From NCBI GenBank assembly GCA_051294375.1, contig CM119264.1, positions 5,015,045-5,079,044 on the forward strand: a stretch of 64,000 bases of DNA, read 5' to 3'. Made by a program: the position numbers and the translations under genes. This document shows, one piece after another, positions 57,910-64,000 of this stretch (position 1 is the stretch's first letter; each line of letters starts with the position of its first letter). The stretch comes from Paraspadella gotoi (lineage: Eukaryota > Chaetognatha). Below the pieces are notes generated by a model. The model saw nothing but the letters and a program-made list of their open reading frames with translations. It did no database searches and was not told the DNA's origin.

Positions 57910-58260
57910 TTATATTGAAGAGACAGTAATTATTATTATTGGTGGAAGTGCATTACCAAGTTGGCATGTCGCCTGATGCGTGTTGGCGGAAAGTGCATCG
58001 CCAGGTTGAGGCATGTCGCTGAAAGTGTCGTTGGTGGTATGTTTGGAAGTCTGTCAAACTGTAAACATTTTACAGGAGGGTTACGCGCCCGTCCCTTTAA
58101 CTGCTAGGCGGCCACCGGGCTGGAACCCGGACTTTGGGTTGGGAGGCGAATGACTTGCCTCCGGCACCAATGGCCGCTGATGAACAGGTTGGTGATTTTA
58201 GTCCACCATACTATCAAGGGGGTCGGTGACCCGAAGGGAATAGGTAAAATGAAAAAAAAT
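57910..58260 (-). mobile_element. tRNA-derived SINE S, composite copy 4
   Basis: From the plus side: 'GAAGAGACAGTAATTATTATT', two units of the 50-bp 'CATCGCCAGGTTGAGGC' repeat, then the tRNA-like head (58107-58177, minus) and a tail 'GGTCGGTGACCCGAAGGGAAT'. The head has acceptor GCGGCCA/TGGCCGC (7 bp) and T arm CCGGG-TTCCAGC-CCGG. The A-box-like TGGTGCCGGAGG is also present. Confidence 0.85.
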
Positions 58261-58420
58261 ACAAGCTTTGGACCAGTTCCACGAGTTCTTCAAGTAAAAA
58301 AAGGTGCCAAAAGGATCAGATCATTAATCGATTGAAAAAATTTCTTGTCAATCAGCTGCTGAATAAGTCAACGACCAGGAAGACCGCGCGAGCGATATTA
58401 GGAAGGAAAAAAATGTTGTT

Positions 58421-58438
58421 TTATTATAATTATTTATT
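58421..58438 (-). terminator. Poly(A) signals of the SLC36-like gene
   Basis: AATAAA on the minus strand at 58433-58438 and 58421-58426, about 90-110 bp past the stop codon. Confidence 0.7.
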
Positions 58439-58529
58439 CTAGAAATTGTACAATCGGGATAAGAAATGTTTAAAAGTATACAACAATAAGAAAATAACAT
58501 TCAACATTATTAGTACATAGTTAGCTTCA

Positions 58530-61500
58530 TCAGGTCTGAAACTCGGCGATGATTTCATTTACGGATGCAATGGCGCCAGAAAAAATTGCAATGACACTGA
58601 AAACTAGAAGAAAACTGTCCAACAAGATTCGCCACATAAGTCGATCACCATTCTCGGCTCTGAAAAGGAAGGAGAGAAGCGGGGAAGACAAATAGAGCAT
58701 TAATGCTCATTTTATTATTGATTATGCAATTTACTTATTACTTTTAACCAATGAAATATTGATTTTTTTATATTGTAAGATTTTTTCCTCGTAAAAATAT
58801 CATTTCAGGAAAAACTCAAAGATTTCTAGGGACGATGATATATGTACGAAGAAAATAAGAATCTAGTTTGAGATTAAAATCAATTTCAAAATTTGTCAAA
58901 CGCGCTGATGAAGGTTAAAAAGAAAACAAAACTCTTCTAGTTCTACTTTGTAGTAAACTGAGATTAAAATCAAAATTCTTTTTAAGATAAATGTTAACTA
59001 AACTAAAGATTTCTAAAAATGATTAATATTTTTATTTATACGATCTATATTATATATATTATTATTATTATAGAAGTTGTACCAATTTTATTATATAATA
59101 TAATATACATCATAGAAAATGCAAAGCCGAGACCTTCAAAACAGGCTATCATTCAACTGAGAGTAGAGTTTACGGTTGCATAGATACGCCGTCACTTCGT
59201 TTTACAAACGAAAAAAATCGTTCTGTACAAAGGCAGCAAATGATTTTTATAATATTGCTCAATTTTCTCATCTCTCCAGGCAATTATTTACGTCAATAAT
59301 CCATCCATATTCCTTCAAAAACATTATTTTTTTTACTTCAAAAAATTATTTTAATCAACATCGACCACATTAATAATCATACTGCAGTCAGACTCGCTAA
59401 CCTTGTTGTTGTTCTTCGCAACAAATCGATAGCAACTGGAATCGAGATGGAAACTGGAATTCCAAAGATGGCACCGACCAGCGAAATGAAAGGCCCTTGA
59501 TCATGAAAGAGTCAAGTTTAAAAGTTGATATTAATTTGTAAGAAATATTTTAAAACTAATCTATGACAGTATCTGTAATTTCCCTCTTCAACATCACGAC
59601 AGAATCAACTCATGGAAACTGGATCCCAAACATCCCCACAGCCCACCGATATGAGGAAAGGAAGCGGCAAAGGCTGCAGTGAAGACTACGACGGCTACTC
59701 TGACGACGTAGTCCCAGACGTCAACTCGACGCTCGTTGACGATCCACTTCTTGATGCGACCGAAGAGGATCTCGTGGGCGACGAGGAATTGGATGGCGTA
59801 GGAGGAGATGACAACGACTGAGAAGACCATCTTCAGGCTGGAGTGGTCAGAGTTGGGAATAGTGATATTTTTGAATTTGAAATTGTACCTTTTTCTGAGA
59901 ATTTGAAAAGTCTTGTAATGAAAATAATCATACTATATGAATGATTACTACATTTTGTTATCTTTAGAGTACTGCAGAGATAAATTTCAAAACTAATCAA
60001 CAATCAGATGCGATCAATTCAAAAACTTTTTCTAAAAATGCACAGTTCAACCTATCGTAAAGCGGTTCATTGGGTAAGTTGAGTGTGATGACGCCCATGG
60101 CCTTGTCACCGACTCTCATGTAGCCAAAAAAAGCGATGGCGAAGTAGAAGATGGTGACCAAACTGAGTCCAATATTGATGACACCGAATGAAGAGGTCAT
60201 CTCTTCCGGTTCTGCCATTTTGTTTTCCAGGGGAAGAACGACGCAGATACCTACGGAGAAAAGAATATGGGGCAGATGGTAATGGAACAAACGCGATTAT
60301 TGATGACAAAAGAATAATGAAAGTCCCTGAAAATCAAACAATCGCAATCAATTTTTATATTGGTTGTACTAATTTTATATCAAAATATCTAAAAACTGAC
60401 ACAACACGACCTTCAAATGAAAAGGCGACGGTAGAGATAAAGATTGGGTATTTGAAGGGATTGATCTCCACCAGCTTGACCTCGTCAAGTGGAAGAAACT
60501 CCTCCAGTAAAAATCCGAAGATAATGATGGTGCCTACGATTTGGACAGCAATGCCCACGATGGAGACCAACGCCAACACTTCGACGTTTCGGATCAGATT
60601 GATAAGGATGATGACCGGCAGAACAAGAGCAATGTAGGCCTGGACAAGGATTTAGAAAGTGGTAAATTACACAGATAAAAATTATGTATAAATGGAAAAA
60701 GGTGTCACTTTATTGCGTATTCTGAGCTCTCACCTGTACTGGCCAATCGATTTCAAAGCTGTAATTGATGACTTCGCGAATATTTTCTCCTGATAATACA
60801 AATTAAATGCATGAATATCAAAAAGAGGGTAAAAGATAAATTATGTAGTAGATCAATTAGTCAAAGATTAAAACAGTTAATTTTTTAGTTTAAAAAATCC
60901 TCTTCGTACCTATAAAGACAAAATAAATAATGAGAAAGCCCATTTGCTGAACGCACAAAATAGAATTCATAAATTTTTTGGCGTATTTAGAGAACCATTG
61001 ACACTTTTTTGGTCCATACTCAAACGCAAACTGTAGTGTGTAGCCATAGTCCATTCGATTACGACCCGTAAACTTGCAGAACAATCTAGAAACCAAAACA
61101 AATTTAGAATTAAAAAAAGCGTTTTTCTCTTAATGAACATACAACCCTCCGTCTCTTCAAAGAACCTCTCCAACTTTAAAATCAATATAGTTTGTGGACA
61201 AAGCACTAAGTTAGGTGAAAAGAGCTTTCCCAACTTCTTTAAATCGCTCTAGCAGCCTTGGAACGGGTCTAGGGCTTGGACTCAGGCCTGAGGGGTTTTC
61301 CACGCCCCCAAAACGGTTCCCGCGGTCCTCACGCTTCCCGCAGGGTAGGTACCGGGTTGGGATTGAACTAGAGGTCATGAGCTCATGGGTTTACTCAGTG
61401 AGCCACCGGGTCACGACTGAAGGTGTCATGATTACAGGCGGGATGAACTTCAATGCTCTCAAGTCAAATCCACAAGAAAATCAAATCGTCTACTTTTGCT

Positions 61501-62278
61501 GGCGAAGTTTTTCCCTATTCCTAGCCCTTCCTTTTTTCTAGGTCCCCACACATTACATAAAAGAAAATTTGTAGTAAATTAATTCATTAGTTAAGGTCTT
61601 CACCAAACGGTTTCAAATGGTGAATATTAAATTCAGCCTGCAAATTCTCTTCCACAGACTATTTTCCTGAATTGCCATCGTATTAACATTGGTTTAAATA
61701 TTGCCATTTTATGAAACTATGAATTCAATCATAAGGGCTCACGATTCTGTTAATTAGTGAAACCGACTAATTTTGACCTCATTGTCCTCGTGCAATAATT
61801 TAGGCTTACTATGACACCGTCCTGACCTAGAAGAGGAAACCAGTATGTGCATCCCGTAGACAAAGACGGCACCGCATGCTGGAATCCCGACGGCCGCCAC
61901 CAAAAGACCCACGTTGGCGACCGCATAAGGCAACGCCAGATTGCCGGTTCCAACAAAGCCTTTGATGACGTGGACCAGCGTTGCATTGGTGGAAAGTTTT
62001 TCTTGCTGAGAGCGTGAAGACGATGAGGAGTAGGACGAAGACGACTCAGATATCTCAGAAGTGAGGAGGTGAGTTTTATCAGTGTAAGATGCATCTTGGT
62101 GGATGATTGGCGGTTGAGAGGTTGGGTGGAGTGGCTTCTTTGTGGGCGGTTGAGAAGGCTGCTGTGGAGATTTGGACGTCGTCATGGAAACCACGCCGGA
62201 ATTGTCATCGATTGCTGAGTATCGAACGGCGTCGTTGCCGCTGACGACGCTAGATAAAGCTGGTCCGTCCGCTGACAT
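58530..62278 (-). CDS. SLC36-type (PAT) amino-acid transporter, eight exons, 508 residues
   Basis: Minus-strand exons: 61827-62278, 60910-61085, 60734-60789, 60411-60639, 60052-60250, 59647-59837, 59402-59495, 58530-58659 (TGA). All borders are GT-AG, every phase matches and the sum is 509 codons with stop, the usual length for proton-coupled amino-acid transporters (Aa_trans family). The N-terminal 100 residues are Ser/Pro-rich and cytosolic. Transmembrane segment 1 has 'VIKGFVGTGNLALPYAV', the family signature. Later segments include 'AYIALVLPVIILINLI', 'VSIVGIAVQIVGTIII', 'IGLSLVTIFYFAIAFFGYM', 'ITLNLPNEPLY' and 'GPFISLVGAIFGIPVSI'. Predicted to move small neutral amino acids with protons across lysosomal or plasma membrane. 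Exact paralogue not assignable. Intron 1 holds a tRNA-like SINE. Confidence 0.94.
61245..61440 (-). repeat. tRNA-like SINE relic in intron 1 of SLC36-like gene
   Basis: Minus strand: 'CCGGTGGCTCACTGAGTAAA', 'CATGAGCTCATGACCTC' and B-box-like 'AGTTCAATCCC', followed by a GC-rich body. Box spacing is right for a tRNA head. Same sense as the host gene. Confidence 0.5.
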
Positions 62279-62698
62279 TATGGCTTTTAGTATTGAGTAG
62301 TCAAAAGAATTTTAAATCTTTTATTTAAAAGTTTAATTTTGGAAATGTTTAGGTCCATTCTGTGAAGCTGAAGTCGTTGATCATGAGTAAATCTAATAGG
62401 GTTGGTCAAAAGTTTTTATTTTATTGTTTTCCTATTTTGGTAATCGGTCAAAAAACAGTCAAAATTTAATAAAAATGGCATTATCAGCATTATTGAATAA
62501 CGATTCTAAATTATTTTTCGAACTTTTACTACTTTAAGTAGCCAACTTTTAATTTCTATCAGAATTCAGCTAAAACTTTTTTTTGCAATAAAAGTTATTA
62601 ATAATTAGAGAATTACTGATTGACCGGAACGTTTTTGAAATTTTGAGATTTAAGTTTAAATTTGAGATTTAAATAAAATTTCTTAGTAAAGAGAATTT

Positions 62699-62747
62699 GT
62701 TTTTATTTCAACAACGATTTTTATTTTTTTGTTGTTGAAATAAAAAC
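62699..62747. repeat. 17-bp perfect inverted repeat
   Basis: GTTTTTATTTCAACAAC at 62699-62715 is the exact reverse complement of 62731-62747; the 15-nt loop is T-rich. Lies in the presumed promoter region between the SLC36-like gene and the exon at 62913. Confidence 0.95.
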
Positions 62748-62912
62748 TTTTATTGACAGCATAATCTCCAGATTTGTTGGTAATTTAAAAAAAATTATGT
62801 TATTTTAGAAGAAACTAGTACAAATATATTCTTTAAGTTCACCAGTCCCCAGAATTGTTGCGCAAGAAGTAAGGGAAAACCAGTTTTACCCCTTTTACTG
62901 AAGAAGGAAATT

Positions 62913-62991
62913 ATGTCAACAGCCGAACGATCAAAAGTTCAAGTCACGACGAAACCGAAAAGGCTCTTAATCCTGGCTGCTTCGCTGCTAG
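62913..62991 (+). CDS. Possible first exon of a divergent gene
   Basis: ATG at 62913 followed by 26 codons and a GTGAAC donor. The peptide starts 'MSTAERSKVQVTTKPKRLL' and continues hydrophobic 'ILAASLL', which could be a signal anchor. It is 635 bp from the SLC36-like start codon and on the other strand, so a shared promoter is possible. No further exon is visible before the window end. It could be a chance open frame. Confidence 0.35.
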
Positions 62992-62999
62992 GTGAACGG

Positions 63000-63750
63000 T
63001 TAAATAAAATTGTCACAAAATTAATTGTGGCGTATTCTATAGAAGTAGCAGCATTTATTAAATTAAAAAAGAAAATAAAAGGCATATTGATAGAAAAAAA
63101 ATATTTAGATTAATAGATACAAAGTTCTGCCTTGAATCTTATCCCCTAATTGATCCTCCCACATTAAATAGAAATGAACACGAAACGGCGATTTAAATGT
63201 TAAGCGACTCATTTTGTCACGCTTTTTGTCCTTTACAGATAATCACGTGAATACTAAAATTACAAAACTTGCAAAAACAAGCATCTTATAGTTAGTCTTT
63301 TATGTTGAAGTATTAACAAAAAAAAACCGAATTAAACTTCGACTTTTTAATTACGCGAGAACTCGAGGCGCCACTAAAAAGGGGAAAAATGAAAGAAACC
63401 AAAAAGCATTGAAAGAATTACATTTACATACGTACAAAAAAATAGTTTACAAAGACCATCCACGGATAAACTGGCAAAAAACAGCAGCTGGAACAAGAGA
63501 AAGATTGTACGTTTGTTGTTCTGATGATCAATGAAATATATCATGAGTAGATCGACGAAATAAAATTTTCTCCGTTGTCTTAGTATCAAAAACTTGTCTT
63601 TATTTTCTCAATATAAAATAAATAAGAATTCGTATCTCGCTCTTTCTTACTAAAAGAATAATTCTTTAACATATGGAATAGTAAGTCAATTGTTAATTAC
63701 GTCACCTACTCTCTTCTTTTAGTTATCTCCCAGGAAATTTTAACTAATAA
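63000..63750. other. No gene recognised
   Basis: AT-rich sequence without repeats of note. Confidence 0.5.
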
Positions 63751-63754
63751 ATCG

Positions 63755-64000
63755 TTGGTGGTATCGTTTGGAAAAGGTCTGTCAGAACTGTTATAACGAT
63801 TTTAGCAGGAGGGTTACGCGCCCGTCCCTCTTAACTGCTAGGCGGCCACCGGGCTGAACCCGGACCTTTGGGTTGGGAGGCGAATGACTTGCCTCCGGCA
63901 CCAATGGCCGCTGATGAACGGTTGGTGATTTTAAGTCCACCATACTATCAAGGGGGTCGGTGACCCGAAGGGAATAGGTAAAATGAAAAAAATACAAGCT
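63755..64000 (-). mobile_element. tRNA-derived SINE S, copy 5 (truncated by window end)
   Basis: Very similar to the 57.9-58.26 kb copy, including the tail 'GGTCGGTGACCCGAAGGGAATAGG'. The tRNA-like head is 63841-63911 (minus) with acceptor GCGGCCA/TGGCCGC and T arm CCGGG-TTCAGC-CCGG (one loop base short). Confidence 0.85.

Noticed and set aside
59612-59821. Plus-strand acidic open frame
   Set aside because: Antisense shadow of exon 6 of the SLC36-like gene, which has splice, phase and family support.
60188-60637. Plus-strand 149-codon open frame
   Set aside because: Antisense to exons 4 and 5 of the SLC36-like gene.

Overview
This is a eukaryotic genome window. Genes are split by GT-AG introns, exons are short, AATAAA/ATTAAA poly(A) signals follow stop codons, and long (GA)n/(CT)n microsatellites, tRNA-derived SINEs and other dispersed repeats are common. 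The protein families (FREM/FRAS1-type CSPG-repeat matrix protein, neuroglobin-like globin, calmodulin-like EF-hand protein, PAPS-dependent sulfotransferase, SLC36-type amino-acid transporter) point to an invertebrate metazoan, probably marine. I cannot name the phylum from sequence alone.

Left part (1-29 kb): a minus-strand gene for a large secreted CSPG-repeat protein of the FREM/FRAS1 kind starts at 25.13 kb (signal peptide exon) and runs leftward through GC-rich exons near 20.3-20.0, 19.5-18.4, 18.0-17.75, 16.6-16.4, 15.6-15.4, 15.06-14.8 and 10.05-9.2 kb. Assembly quality is poor here. There are six N gaps, and three segments look like unmerged, error-rich duplicates of neighbouring sequence: 1-1685 versus 13943-15690 (direct), 4140-6501 versus about 19610-18155 (inverted, ending exactly at a gap), and 27245-28036 versus 28066-28840 (direct, flanking a gap). 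Many reading-frame breaks in this half are therefore probably sequence errors rather than pseudogenes.

Middle (29-47 kb): microsatellite-rich sequence, then a plus-strand EF-hand gene (33.58-39.19 kb), a plus-strand globin gene (40.66-41.95 kb, six exons, 165 residues), two unrecognised terminal-exon candidates (42.36 kb plus, 42.88 kb minus), and a cluster of SINEs and a Helitron-like repeat family (copies at 35.0, 39.4, 44.8 and 55.7 kb).

Right part (47-64 kb): a minus-strand tryptophan-rich last exon (48.3-48.6 kb), a plus-strand sulfotransferase gene (53.0-55.58 kb) with a hammerhead-like repeat in an intron, a minus-strand SLC36-like transporter gene (eight exons, 58.53-62.28 kb, 508 residues, complete), and a possible divergent plus-strand first exon at 62.91 kb. 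The genes are functionally unrelated and share no operon-like organisation. The most unusual items are the hammerhead-ribozyme-like direct-repeat element at 54.55-54.79 kb, a perfect 147-bp palindrome at 33.7-33.85 kb that carries part of the same motif, and a SINE family whose tRNA-like head keeps perfect acceptor and T stems.
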